From positions 8,434,925 through 8,498,924 of the forward strand of contig JACDQD010000003.1 of the NCBI GenBank assembly GCA_019843655.1: a stretch of 64,000 nucleotides of DNA, written 5' to 3'. A model generated the notes under the pieces. It had not been told where the DNA came from. It saw only the letters and a program-made list of their open reading frames with translations, and ran no database searches. The position numbers and the translations under genes are program-made. Numbering within the stretch: position 1 is the stretch's first letter; each line of letters starts with the position of its first letter. Origin of the DNA: Lethocerus indicus. Taxonomy: Eukaryota > Arthropoda > Insecta > Hemiptera > Belostomatidae. This document shows positions 13,186-27,014 of the stretch, piece by piece.

Positions 13186-14849
13186 GGAATAAAATAATTA
13201 CATGAAAAAATAATTAAGCTGTAGAAATACAATGAGTTAATAAAATACGAATGAGTTACGTGTTAATTAAAGCCGCGACTGTACAGTTAAGTGAAGGTAG
13301 AAATAAAGGAAGAATTATGGAATTTATGTGAGAGCGGCTGTGAAATAAGGGTATATTCTTTTTATGGAAAGGTCTTTTTTCTTTAATGAGGAAAATGAAA
13401 TTTTGAAATATAACAATACAGATGAACAGGTCTAATATTTTAAAGGTTATGCTCACAAACGAAACACTTCAGCCCGTAGTTGCCAGTTAGCCTTTTTCAT
13501 ATCCTAACTGCCTTCAAATGTCATGCAGTTACTCAACAGTGTGTTCTAACAAAACAGGCTGCGTGCCCATATTATATTGTAAAATAATCGCGATGGAAAC
13601 CATCACAATCAATTATTCATTCCTACTGACTAGTTATAAATTCACTATCCAATAATGAATATTTTACAAAGGCAATAGAGAACGGAAATTGACGCATTCG
13701 TCCTCCAGGATTTTCCACTAGTCTGATTTCGTTGGCAATTTTCTTCCCCTCAAGGAGTGCAATAATTTAAAACCCATTTAGAGGTTCTTCGCGACTACAC
13801 AGCGGTGATTTGCTCGCACTTAGTACGGAGTCATTATGATTTCAGAGAATTTGTTAAATATATTACATTATGGTATGCTCAAGAAAAACTTTATTTTATA
13901 AAATTACGTATGTCAGGCTACCAATGGCTGATGAACACAACTGTGTGCAGATTTTTGCTCAGGGCAGGTTTTTTAAATTTGTAAAATTATTATATCTACT
14001 ATAATTCTAAATCTAATTCCGTAATATGAAATCTAATTTGGAAAGAAGTTAGGAGCTTTTATTTTCATTTCTAAGTACAACTAATTAACTCAAGTGGAAT
14101 CAATTGGATGCGTGGTCATACCTGATTCACTGCGATAGTTGGCGTATGGAAACTGGTCAGTGTGCCATTTACGCTTCAGGGACAGTCATAAGATTTAAGA
14201 CAACAATAGCAATAAAGCGAGAAGATGTTGGAACGCGTAGGCGAAAGGGACAGTGGGAACCCAGAGTGGGAGCTGTGAATGAAGTGGAATTGCTAAGGTG
14301 GGACACTGTCTCGTTCTAAATGACAGTCTGGATGGAAGGATGCGAAAATTGACGCGAATGAACATGACGCACGTAGAACTCAGAATGGGAAAGCCCCTAT
14401 CTTTAAGCGTATAGCTGTTCGCGAAAGCCTGTACCTCGAGATTTTGTACACACCTAATATTATATAAATTTAATTAGAAATTGTTCAGCGGGATAACAAT
14501 ATTCTTATTTCTTGCAGACTTTTTTGTGATCAAAACAAGAACCGCTTATATTCCCAGTTTGTAGGATCCACTTAAAACATATTGAAAAAATATTTTAGTT
14601 CATTCTGATCACTTTCAAGTTAAAAAACCGATGATTCAAAATAGTGTACAATCTTGTGAAAAAGGTCAAATTTTTCTTAAAATCAACTTACTAGTACTGA
14701 ATGTGTCTATCGGTACTACTGTTATTACTGTTTATTTTTTAAATAAGCTTTTATTATTTTATTTTGTATTAGTCAATCATTATTACACAACGATATCGGT
14801 GACAATTTGTAATGACCGGGAACCGAGTAGAAACAAGGATTGAAAGGGA
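13186..14849. other. AT-rich noncoding DNA
   Basis: No gene, repeat or RNA recognised. Open frames of 66-71 codons have no features. Confidence 0.55.
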
Positions 14850-15540
14850 GAGGGGAAGATTAGTGAGAGTTGTGGTGGGGGGAGGAGAGTGGAGTGTGAG
14901 ACGGCAGTAGATCAGAGCCGAGAGCGAGAGAGAGACGGAGCGTGGCCACGGGAAAAACGGATTCTATTTTGATGCGGGCTCGGTTGGCAGGACTGGTTCA
15001 ATTAGCCCACCGCCTCCTGTATTTACATATCCGGTGCGAGCCCAACACCTGATGCGATAGTCGAGTCCCCGCCGGCCTCGCGTACGCACCCTCCTAGTAC
15101 CGTTCGTCCCGCGTCGTAGTCCCGGCCACCGTTTTCGCCCCGTACCGGAAAACGAAACGAGTCGAGATTGTAGAGAGTTTGTAAATCGAGTGCCGCCGCC
15201 AGTGTGCCTCAGAAACGAGATGTTGAAAGTGTATCAGTGTGTTTGTGCCCCGCTCCGGAGATAACGAGAAGGATTACAGTAACAGTGTGTCCTCAGCGAT
15301 AAAAGGCGGCCTTAGGATGGAGTCAGAACCAAGTCAGTATAGCGGCTACTACAGTATCGCTTCTAATAATCAGATAAACGCGTGTCACCGCACTAATCCC
15401 CCTCTGAACACGTTGCGAGGAAGGTTACCATCTCGATGTCAGTGGCGACAGCATGCAATCCAAGTCGGTCCTACCGATATTTCTAACGCTTTACGCAATT
15501 GTTGATAATTGGGGAAGTGTTCGACTGTATTTTTCAGGTG
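14850..15540 (+). promoter_or_regulatory. CpG-rich promoter-like island with GAGA elements
   Basis: This is the most promoter-like block upstream of the coding exon. It has a purine-rich lead-in, then alternating GAGAG elements (14918..14935; GAGA-factor type), then dense CpG (15050..15200), and an initiator match TCAGT at 15234..15238. An RGWYV element (AGATA) lies near +24, slightly off the canonical +28. An 88-codon frame (15239..15505) includes ATG at 15317 and a peptide starting MESEPSQYSGYYS, with no recognised domain; it may be a short upstream ORF or chance. I found no strong donor nearby; CAG|GTGTTC at 15538 is weak. It may be a distal foraging promoter 25.7 kb from the coding exon, or a promoter of an unseen noncoding RNA. 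Confidence 0.45.
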
Positions 15541-18500
15541 TTCTGAACCGTCTTCAGGAGTGCGTTACTTTCACTCCGTCCTATTAGCTCGGTGTTAATT
15601 CAGCGAAGATTTTTTCTGCCGGAAAGCAAACGCGGTTCCATTGCGCGAGGCCGTTATTGCCCCGAGGTCTCGTACCGAGCTTTATCTATTGTTTAAGATC
15701 AGCGACAAACACCTGTGATTTATAGGACTCGCGCGTAATTTCTCTCGGTCGAAATACCCTTATTATTTGATACGGTCGACGGTTTATGGTCGGTTATACA
15801 ACCGACGAGGAGAGTAAATTTTAATCATATTTTTTTACTGATTTATCGGCAGGACGAGAACAGTTTAGGTCATATTTCACTTAGCCAGTGATAAGTTCGT
15901 TCGGAAAAAGAAATGGATATTAATTAGTCGCTTAAAAGATCATTAATCAGACACGCGATTAGATATGTTTCTGGTGGACAAAAAATAAATAGTTTTGTCG
16001 CTTTGAATCGACAGTGTTTGAATACGGACTCTTCGTAAAGAATGTGAAGGCGAAGCGATTTGCGGAATGAGGCCGGTCTCGAGTTCTTTATATCACTGCT
16101 AGTAAATTGGAAGTGAAATGAATTCTGACGGAAGTTTAGTCCCATATGTTACCCGTTGGTGATCAGTTTTTTCCCTTGATATGTTTCGCCTGTCTCGAAT
16201 ACTGAACTCCGCCTGGCTCACAATTTAGCACCGGGCCGTGAAAACGCCCAATACATTTTTTTCTCGAAGACCGTTCTAAAATTGTAACCTTCCTACACTT
16301 AAGGAAGCACAGTGTAGTACGTAATGTTGTGATGGCCACGGGTAAAGTAATAACGTCGCGCTTCGTTTGTTTCCCTGGTAAACAAACCTTCTTGACCCGA
16401 ACCGGTCTGTTAGTTTAGCTGACTATATATTAAAGGTTTCTTTTAAAACGATTTTACTTTATTAATTTTCTACAGATATATTCTGAGATAATTAACGATT
16501 ATTTGTATCCATTAACCCGCACAAGTCCTTTTCTTTGTTTTTCACCAATCCGATTCAAAACTCCCAACGTCAATAATATTGGGTTAGTCAGTTTTGTTGA
16601 CATTGCTTGGAATAAGAATTGAACTAATGTAGTTTTATTATACAAATATGTTGTAGGAGTATTACTCCTGGTGTTGCACATTGTTGGATCCCAAATAGCG
16701 TAATAAATGTCCGGATTTCATCTGCTAGAGCTATGCTATAATCTATTTTAAGCTTAACACAGGGCACACTGTCAAGATTAACAGGCAAGTCTATATCCAG
16801 ACTGTGGGCCGGAAGTCAAAAAGATTGATCGTTCTTCTAATTGAACCAATTGGTTTAAAGATCTGGCGGAGTATCATCGCCGCCTCTGGCGCAACGAGGT
16901 GCGATATTGACGCCTCTGCTCAATTGATGGCCGGACACGCCAAGGATTGGATAATCCTTGCGAGATTTTAATTTCTTCCCGTTGTCTTACAGTTTCATTC
17001 TACCCATCTTCATAAACAGTACGAACTTAGCTGCCGGTATATTTGTCAGAACCAGATTATTTATTCTATATTAATTTATGCTTCCTTGCTTTAGTGAGTC
17101 CTGTGCTCCATCGCCGTACATTGCCTTTATAAAATTATATTGGGTTGTTCTTTTTGAATTTGTTCGAAGCGGAAGTTTGTTTCGGAAGCCAGAAATGTGC
17201 CCGACAGTCAGGCATATCGGAGCTTGGATCGCTCGGTTATCGAGTTCCCGGGAAAAATCCCGAGAGGAACGAAAAACGTTGAATAGGTCAAATGTTGGAC
17301 CGAGAAAAGATCTGTCATCCTTAAAGATAATGTTGGGTTCGTTCTAAATATAAATTTATCGGATCCCAGCTATCGGGCAGAGCCATGTGCCGTTATCAGG
17401 CGTGACCTTGGTAACCGTAATAGTTACCTTCGTGGCTGTAAACAACGGCTTTCTCACATGTGGTCGGTTAAGTCTAACAATGTTAAATCATCTGGAGGTA
17501 AATAATTAAGTGAATTGCACAGAAATTTAAAAAATATAATTAATATATTAATAAAGTATATTATAGAATTCGAGGGAAAATAATGAGACTACACTGATGC
17601 GCTTCTGAACTGAGCCTACTAAAGATAATTATTTTTATTTGTACTATAACATTCTATTATCTGCATTATGATTTCTATTTATTTTGCAATGGTCTTCAGG
17701 GACTATTATAAGAGGCGGTAATTATGATTAATTTAGATTACTCAAGTATAACGGTGGAATAGTTCATGTTTGAAATAGCGGTGTTGAAGTTATCTCTCTT
17801 GTTATTAAATACATCCGAATTCGTTGATTTTACTCTGTTTTATATTATAAATAGTAAGATTAAGTCCGATTGCTGTATCCTGTTCCCTTTCCACAATTTA
17901 ATGTTTTGATATAATTCTTATTACATAATGTAGTGATTGGCAATGTTTTTCCATATCTGAGGGTTTTATTCTAGAGTTGAAGGTACGTTTAGTTTGCAGT
18001 TTTGTACTGTGTGTCTGATTACATATGTTTCGAATACTTATGAAAAAAAAGAATACGTACAGTTGACCTAATAATGGGTATTATTGTAAAAAAAACGTAC
18101 TGCCTGTTGAAACCAAGATGAGCCCAGGTCATTGTCGCTGACTTAAGCGGTATTGACTAAAACCGAACGCCGCCCCATACTTGGTCTAGCAATCGCGGTG
18201 GCGCCTAACCGGCCATTTATCCCCATTCAAACTTACTTTGCAAATTTTAAACTACGAAGAAAGAATCTGCATTCCTGTGCAACTTCTTTGTAGTATTGTG
18301 TTCTGTCCTGAACAACTATGTTCCTTCACAGCTCTTGACTCAAATGGATACCGATAAATCTGCCCAATTTTCTAGAAGCGCCACGAATTCTATGAGAATT
18401 AATGAGAAAAACAATACAGAAGTTTATTCGTAATAAGGCTACGGTCTCTGATTCTCTGCGTTGAAATATTGTTGAGTGGTCGTACAAAGTTTAATGTTTA

Positions 18501-19014
18501 TTGATGGTTGAAATATGTTTATTTGTGTGTGTATGCCTTTATTTTACTAGTCATTTGTTATGCGCAGCCATTCCTTGTGAGTTGAGATGGAACAGTATAA
18601 TGTCCAAAAGCGAGACTTAGCAAACCATAATTCTTACTCTCTGGAAATATATATTTTAAGAGTTTATTGACCTACTGTTACTACAATAGTTTATAGATTG
18701 AAATGTTTTTTCATGTCAGTACTACCTTGGACATTTTGTGACAAGTTACTGATAATGGAAAAAATAAAAATTCTTATCAAACACACTCAGACTTGTAATG
18801 GTAAAAACATTTCGTTTTATGTTTTCAGATAATAAAACATTTTGTTTTAGATATTGTATTCCGACATGTAGTTGTTAGGTCCCCGATATCGAGACATTTG
18901 AGGTAGCAGAAGGTGTTGATAAAGTGGTAATTTCTAGGACTTTATCAAGTTCATTTAGTAGTCAGAATTAATATTTGTTGCCGGCAAGTAAAGTCACAGG
19001 ATATGCGTTGGTTG

Positions 19015-19076
19015 GGTGGCGCCAGAACCCGGTCCGCATACTTAACCGAAGGCTACTCGTGTGACATTCTCTCTCC
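19015..19076 (+). repeat. 62-bp direct repeat, copy 1
   Basis: It begins GGTGGCGCC and ends GACATTCTCTCTCC. It aligns without gaps to 19354..19415, exactly 339 bp downstream. The inner stretch GAAGGCTACTCGTGTGACAT continues identical to TTCTC; the left half is diverged. It lies in a GC-rich block. Confidence 0.75.
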
Positions 19077-19353
19077 CAGTCTCCTGCCGAGTCTCAGGTT
19101 CTCGGATTGACATTTACTTTTACTCCCGCCCGATGGGTTGTGTTTGAAATAAATCACCCTTGGCTACCGACTAGTCGAACGATTAAGTTCAGCACCTGAA
19201 GAGTGACTGCATTTTTCACGACGGCCGATAGGATCGTGTTCCTGTCGCGCTGATAGCTAGGCGTTCGTATTTGGGGCCTGTCTAAAAGAGCTAACACGAT
19301 GCCCCTTCGGATTCTTGGGCTTCTCATCTATCGTGCCAGTATCCCGTGTCACT

Positions 19354-19415
19354 GGTGGCGCCTGTATCCTGTCCTTGTTCTCAACTGAAGGCTACTCGTG
19401 TGACATTCTCACTCC
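19354..19415 (+). repeat. 62-bp direct repeat, copy 2
   Basis: Partner of 19015..19076: same start (GGTGGCGCC), an ungapped diverged middle, and a shared 24-bp core. No third copy occurs at the same spacing on either side. It could come from a local duplication, or from conserved paired regulatory elements. A 97-codon minus-strand frame (19409..19702) overlaps the edge and has no recognised domain. Confidence 0.75.
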
Positions 19416-21329
19416 GTCCGAGAGCTTCTGGTGAAAGGCCGAGGTTTCTTCTCGAACGAATACAAGCCGTTTGACTGACTCAAGCCTCGGATAGTCTCGA
19501 GGAGTTCACACGGAACATCACTTGTCGCAACTGCCCGTCTACCGGTCTGTCTCCCTCCTCGGGGTACAGTTTCTTCTTGAAGCGACTGTACACGTCTGGT
19601 GCCCGTACCCGGCGCAGGCGCACCCCCGGTGGAATGTTGTCTCGCGGTTAAAATTCCCCGAGTTAAAGGTAAATTCTTAAAAACAAAAAATGAATGCTCC
19701 AATTTCGATGAAGGGGACTAGGAAGGCACGTTAGGGACATACGTTATAACAGATGTGGTTGAAAATATCGACTGGTTGTTCTATCTCCATAAACAAACCT
19801 CTATAAATTCTGTTCTGTTAATATTTATTTTATTTAAGTCATTACTTTTTATAAAGCAAATTAGACTATGAAAGGAGTGGGAAAATCCCATAAAAAATGT
19901 TATTGAACTGCTGCTAATTGTCATATTTACTAGGTTCAAATTGCTTTGAATATATCGATTCAACCTTGGAATTGATTGTAATTAATCGTCTAATGTAATT
20001 TTTTCTTCGGTAATTATCACTTTATTTTTATAACGGTAACGTATTTATAGTTATATCTTACCTTACGGTTTATGAATATTTAAACAAATAGTACTTCTTT
20101 ACTATACCAGGCGTTTATAATTTACATACAGTGGCAATGATTTATTAGCTGTGTTGTCACAGTGACCCGTCGGGACGTTGAGGCAGTCTAACGTACAACA
20201 CGATATAGATAAACTCTACGGTTAGGTTTATTGGAATATTTATTCTGTTGTGGCTGGAGACAGGACAAACTGGATTATGTAATGTATCGTCTCATTTCAA
20301 TTTCAAATAATGCCCGCATAGTGCCCCTCTGATCCTTCATCGAATTTACATTTTTTGAAGGACGAGAACGGAACGGTTTCAGGCGCGCTTAGACAAGAGG
20401 TTTATTACCGCGAAAAGTATCGAGCTGTAGACATTTTATTGGGGGATATTTTAATCCTGAAAAATTAAGGTTAAGTTGACCCGGGGCTGTTATGTTTTCG
20501 GTTTTCTTTGTTCCAATTTGCTATATAATTTTCTGTTTGAATGTACTTGAATTAACTGTAGTCGCGCACATAACGAAGCACTGTGAACTGTTTAGAACAT
20601 ATGTAGGTATATTTCAAGCTAGAGCAGAAATGACTGATTAAATTAAACAGGTTAGAAGTGTCCATATTAAGATCCCTTATCCATTAATTCCTCCCTCCCC
20701 CCAAACGGAGTTTATTACTCTATTTTTTCATTTATCAAGCACTTTTCGTTAATGGGTGCACAAGTGTATCCAATTTTCCAACGTTGCTTTCATAGTGCCA
20801 TACAGGCCGGCCTTTGTGCATAGGAGTATCAGTAAGTGATAAATGTTTCGGTATCTCCTATCTCCTTTTTGTTTGGGGATGAAAGAGGGTTTGTGATTTG
20901 AACCAATCGTGGATATATTTGTTGTAGTTAAATATACCCACTTTGTTTGGTCGGTTTGCTTTGTAAACCAAGGAGTAAATATTTATTTTGGTTGGTAATT
21001 TGAGCTACACTTGTATTTATGTTTCGAATTTCAGCCCCGCAGCAGTTTCATATAAGAAATATTTTAAGATACTCGTTGGAAGGTCCCTGAGTGTTTAGAA
21101 TCACTTTGGGATTATCCATTTTCACTCGTCGATGCTAGACACGTTATTAACTTCCTGAACTGTCACAGCAACAGTGTAGTGACAGTGAAAGCAATGTGGC
21201 ACATCCTTTGTTCTAATAACACATTACTACATTTGTGACATGTGACTGACTGTTGTTGGACTTCACCAATTCCGTGTGTCCCGTTTTTGCGTAAATAATC
21301 GGACCACTTTCGAATGAAAATCAGTGAAA

Positions 21330-21650
21330 ATTCCGGGTCTGCACAATGGGTGCTTAGACTGTGGCAACTGGGACAGTAGGAAAAGGCGGGCGTGTGCGAT
21401 ATCATTGGAGGAGATTCACCTTGGCTGCGGGAGCAACGTCACGTGGTGGCAAGGTCGCCTCTGTGCTATTGTCAGCCGCGAACACCCCAAACCCCCCCCC
21501 CCCTCCCAATCCACCTCGTTCAATAAGGAAGGACCACGTGCGTCCCAGTATAGTCACCTTGGAGGCGGCCCGGAGAACCAGTTCTTCCTCCTTGATTTGC
21601 CTAAACGTTTCACCAGGCCTGCTTCCCAGTCCTAGGTCAGTGAAGTGACA
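21330..21650. promoter_or_regulatory. GC-rich island with poly-C tract
   Basis: A GC-rich block containing CACGTGGT (21440s), a run of twelve C (21492..21503), and CACGTGCG (near 21535), giving two CACGTG E-boxes about 100 bp apart. Two overlapping + strand frames of 95-103 codons are Pro/Ser/Arg-rich, as GC-rich noncoding DNA produces. The paired E-boxes make it a plausible enhancer. Confidence 0.25.
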
Positions 21651-23586
21651 TAGTTCGGAAAGTGCATAGATGTAAACAACTATAACAACACCCTACTCTA
21701 ACTCATTAGAGTAGTTATTAGAACCGATTCCTCGGAAACGCCAGTTATAACACTAAATTTATGAGACTTCTGATTATTAAGGGGACTGGAAATATCATCC
21801 TCGGATATTATTGTAATGAGATATCACTATTAGCTTCAAGAATAACTTTCATTAACTTTTTGCCATTTGACATATGACAAAAGATGGAGCAGTTGTGGAT
21901 ATTCCTTATCGACTGTCGGAACAGATGGGAAGCATAATATTATTATATTATAGTTTAGTTATTAACTTTAGTTAAAAATATAATAGGCAATAAATAATAA
22001 TATTTTGAATATATAGCACTTTAAATGTATGTATTACACATCACATGTCACAGTAGAGGAAGATCCTGTCTTTACGATGACTAAACTGAATTATTAGTTA
22101 GTTATTTATTGGTAATATATTTACCATTATTATTATATTATTTCGAAGCGTTAAATTGGAATTGATATAAGTCAGAATTTACCAGGCGTGTCGAATGACA
22201 AATTAAATTAGTAAAACTGGGTGACGTATTATACGACGTGGACGGACCGCGTTTCAGGTTTCGAGAAACCAGTTTATAATTTATATTTTCTTTTTTTCTT
22301 AACCGCAGCTTCCGCCCACACCGCCCAAGGAGAATTCGATATACAGAAACATTGAATAATATCAGCCTGTCCATTTCCTAGCTTTTTTTGTTTATTATTT
22401 TCACGGAAATTAACTTTTATTGATGCCCTCGGATACAGATCCGGTTAAGTCCCGGACGCCCGCTACCAATGGAGAATAACAATTTGTAACTCTTGGTTGG
22501 TTCTCCCCTGAAGAGTTTCGGGTTATTTTCCTCCGCACATAAATTAACACTTCATCAGTATTCATAAATTTTACGAGATGTATAATTTTTACTGTAGATT
22601 GTCTTGGGGAAAATAGAAGGAAATTATGCGCTTGCCATTAATGCCTCAGTAAATTTGAAAGTCATCTCTCTAGATATGGCTAAAAATAACGCCGGAAGTG
22701 ATATCGTGGATTATCGTGTGGTCATTGTTCTTCTGATAATTTTGTGATTCATTCGGTTTGGAGCTCACGCGATCAGTCGTTCATATTTGGGTTGCAGTAT
22801 TATTAACATTTTTATCATTTTTTTGTTGCGTCCTCCGTCGTTTAGTTGGCCACTGTGTAAATTTTAATTCAATAAAAATTTCTTTTTTAAATAGCGAGCT
22901 CGTGTTTGAGAATTGGATAACGTGTTATTATTTCTTCAGATGTTATAGTTTTTTCTTGTTAGGCCAAATGTGATAAATCAATTTGTACTCAAGACACAGG
23001 GTCCTCTAATAGTGAAAGATTTATTTAAAATTGTGATTTTTAACAAAATAGTTATATTATTTCGACTTATATTAAATGGACAAAGCTTGACCGTTGGACT
23101 GGTCTATCACGTCATTTCATTGTTATTATTAGATAGGAATGTAACTATGACAAGGAGATTTTGATAGTTTCGAACGATTTGTCACTACGTAAGCTATTAT
23201 TATGCTTGACCGGTTATTTGCTGTATCTATGTCGCCTCCTTTGGAGCTGTCAATTATATAAGGCATGTAAATATATATTGCGCCATATAAATATATATAA
23301 GAAAATTCATTACTAAGCTTAATTGGAGAATAAGGGCTAAGACATACTTCAGTCCCGAAGGTTATAATAGAGGACGGGAAAGGGTCGTGAGGCCCCCGTT
23401 GTAGAAATCAGGGCGGACGCTCTCAATTTAAAGGGCGGCTTCAATTGAGAGGAACCGCGGTTGCCGACAATTGGACGGAAATATAAAATAAATGATAGGT
23501 GAACTGAATCTCACAACGGGTCGCTCTAATTGTCCGATGGGCCAGAATTTGGGTCAATAAAATATCGGCGTATTTATTTTGAGTTG

Positions 23587-23598
23587 CCCCCCCCCCCC
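23587..23598 (+). repeat. Poly-C tract (12 C)
   Basis: Uninterrupted run of twelve C beside an octamer ATGCAAAT, within a GC-richer island at 23.34-23.7 kb. Confidence 0.9.
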
Positions 23599-24389
23599 TC
23601 GTAACATTGTATGCAAATCGGTCGTCTCGCAATTTGCAATTCGGTGCGACCGCAAGCGACACACTTTACGCGTTGCAAAGTGCGACCTTTGTCGGACTTG
23701 TAATTTTTACTTCCCATAAAAAAAAAATCAGTTTGACTGACTCGTGTCGGTACCTGTTTTTATTGCAACATTTTACATGCATTCGCCCATGTATCTATGT
23801 AATTTGACTGATAATTAATTGCCTTCGGTCAATTGCCTATACACTGTCCTAATGATTATGTCACCACTTCAGTTCAGGTGGCAATTTATATAGCTTTTCT
23901 TTTATTAAACTATACACTTAGGTGGGATTAACTTCATATATATACAAAATATAAAACATATAGGGTATCTTAGATTATAACACGGACTCTTAATGTTGTC
24001 TGCCGTATAAATAAAGTAGTGTTAGTAATCCTTTAACTGGGACGAATTTTAGTCCTGGTTTTGCAGTATCCAGGACGAGTAGTGTTTATATTCCCATGCA
24101 ATTTACACTTTTTATGAAGGGACTACATTAAGTTGCTCACAACCTTAATCGAAATGACTTTTACAATCATTGATCAGTGAGCCAACTTTGTATAAATTGG
24201 TATGTCTGGAATACAAATTAAATTTGTCTTGCAAACTATCGCCCGGATGGAAATGATTAAACACCTTTCCTGACTGGTCCACTTTTTATTGAACCAACTT
24301 CTCTGTTTTTTAAAAATGAAGCGAGTAATAAAAACGCAGTACTGTATGCTAACAGCTTTTTTCCCCCTTGCCGCCAATCTATAATTTTC

Positions 24390-24750
24390 TCGATCTCAAT
24401 TAGCGTCCAACTCACCGGTACGGCTCACTTAGCCGACAAATTGGTTAAATAAACGCTATCGCGGCGAGCGTGAAATAATTTCTGTCGGGATAATATTTTT
24501 CTCTCTCTCTCTCTCTCTCTCTGGGAAACACCTAAAATAAGGGCTCAGCTGTTGTTTTCCGAAAACGCGTAATCGGGCGATCCATCAGGGCCGGCCCCAA
24601 TTGCCGAGTCGCGTCTTCCAGACTCAGCCGACCGATACACCCGAGAAAGTAATTGGCGCAATACGAGCTTGTAAATTGGAACCCGGAGTTGTGTCCAACA
24701 CCGATTTATATAATTCGCTGTCGGGATCTAATTGGATCCGTCCGGAAATG
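24390..24750. promoter_or_regulatory. Regulatory-looking island around a CT repeat
   Basis: GC-richer sequence flanks a (CT)11 run that, read on the minus strand, is a long GAGAG array able to bind GAGA factor. Around it are CGATCC, GGCCGGCC and repeated CAATTG/AATTGG homeodomain-type cores. The layout resembles an insect enhancer or Polycomb-type element. Inferred from motifs only. Confidence 0.3.
24500..24522 (+). repeat. (CT)11 microsatellite
   Basis: Perfect dinucleotide run, equal to (AG)n on the minus strand. Confidence 0.95.
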
Positions 24751-26907
24751 TTTATATATACTCCAGCTTGTTCCACTTCTATGACGCCTAGTTGCCATAC
24801 CTACGGTTTTTTTTTTAAAAAATAGCTAATTTTAATACCCGATGGGTTGCCAGGAAACTTTCATTAGTTTTGGAGTTATTTTCCGATTGGAGTTTAAAAT
24901 TAATTGTTAAGGTATAGAAATAAGTTCTACTGGACTGTAGAAAATGTATATGTTAATTTCAGATACTACTAGCGGTAATAATACTTTTATTATCTCATAT
25001 TTCCGTTATACATCCTAGAGCTTATTCTTCTCTTGAAACGGGACCATTTCTTTTCCGAGACTGGACCACATGACACCTCATTTAGGGAATGGACCAGAAT
25101 TCTAAACAGAAATTCAAGCACCGGAAGCACCCGAGAACGCCCGATACGATTTTCAGTGAATTTCAATAGCCGACTGAAAAATTATAAGTAGTTGTACTTG
25201 ATTATAATTCTGTTGACGTACATATCCGTTGGTAGATCCCTTCCACCTGGAGGTCACTAGAGAGACCTGTAAGGTTATTATATTTCATCTCAACATTTTG
25301 AGAGTTGTATTGCAGCTAAATTTAATTCCGAGTTAAAATAGAAATGGTTCCGCGTTCCCTTTGTACAACCGGAGAAGATGATGATTCAGCAATTCATCAC
25401 TATGTGCTTTATTCTGTTTAGTCTTAGGAATATTCCATTCTACAAAATATTCCACTCGGATATTGTAAATTTAGATATATCTCTAGGCTATACCTTAATA
25501 CTTATGTTATGGTCTCATCTCTTTCCCTAAGTAAATAATCATTACATTGTGTGTTACGTAATGCATGTTTTAATGCTGAACAGTTACGGACTTGTAATAT
25601 ACTCTGATGTATTTAATGATTATTTATAATGTATTAATTCGTGTTAATCGTGGCAAATTAGTACATATGAAGCCCGATCCAGAGTTGTGGATATAACAGC
25701 GAGACGAAAACGGTACTTCAGAACGGTATTGCCATTTGTTACTCTGGTATGCACTGAATCATCCATTCTTTACCTTGGCTGAAAACGACAGCCATTTTTG
25801 GAAAATCTAACCTTGCATTTTAATCATGCGTACATAGGTACGGAACTAAAAGTTACATTTGTGAGCGTACTTTGGAGCTTTTATTATTTAACATTTACGA
25901 ATAAGAAAGTAATAGAATTTATCTATGAGATTTTAATGGAGAAAAAGGTTATTTGTGCTCTCACAATGCCGGCTGTCAAGCAAATAAATGGAGACGTTTA
26001 TTAATAAATAGCAAATAGATTTTGAGACGTTAGCGGTTCCGTGATCTAAATACTCTTCGGGCGTAACGAGCATGGTGATCGATGCTGTGGTTACCATGAT
26101 ACTATAACGAATATCTACCGTGTGTGAGTTTCAAATATCAGTTTCAGTTTTTGGTTTGCACTGTAAAAATTCTGATAGTAATAGCTAGTATTAATGATTC
26201 AGCAGTTTGTTGTTCAATTTGAGAGCCAGTTTAATACTTTTCCGCTTTTTGTTTTGTCAGTTTCCACAAACAACCAGATCGGCATAAACAACAACACATT
26301 TGTTCTGCTTCGAAAGCTGGTTAATCGGAAGCATAATCTTTGTAATGACTCAAAATACCGTCTGTATAACTCAATAGAGGTCCTCGCTCAGTCATTTCAA
26401 AACAACGGTTATATAACATACAATGCTACAATTGATTTAATAACATAATCATAAAAGGTCTGACAAAATTCAGTAAATCTCGCAGGACATTATCAAGAGG
26501 AATGATTTACAGTAGGAGCAGGCGGCGCGTCTGTTGACCGCGTAATTTTCCTGAACTAATTGGAGAGGATACGATAAATAAAAATCAGTCTACCAGGTGG
26601 GAATTATTTAGCCATATTTTTTTTTCACTTTTTCTCCGACACCGTCTTGTATAAAGAGAGCCACTCACTCTCGCCTCGAGTTTATTAATAAGTTCCTCTG
26701 TGAGTTACCTTCTTTTTATTTTTAAATGTATCTCAATTCCGGCAAGGACGGGTCACTGGCCAAATCGTGGACATGATTATTTTTGCCAAATGTTTTAACG
26801 CTTGTTTAACACGGCAGAATTTGACAGTTACAACTTCATTTTAGAGCGAGCCAAAAGCAATGGGTGGGGAGAGTCTCTATATCTTTTCATGAATATATAT
26901 TTATACA

Positions 26908-27014
<107 letters not shown>

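Noticed and set aside
22758..23164. Adjacent hydrophobic + strand frames (71 and 64 codons)
   Set aside because: Phe/Leu/Val richness follows from T-rich DNA; there is no conserved motif and no linking frame.
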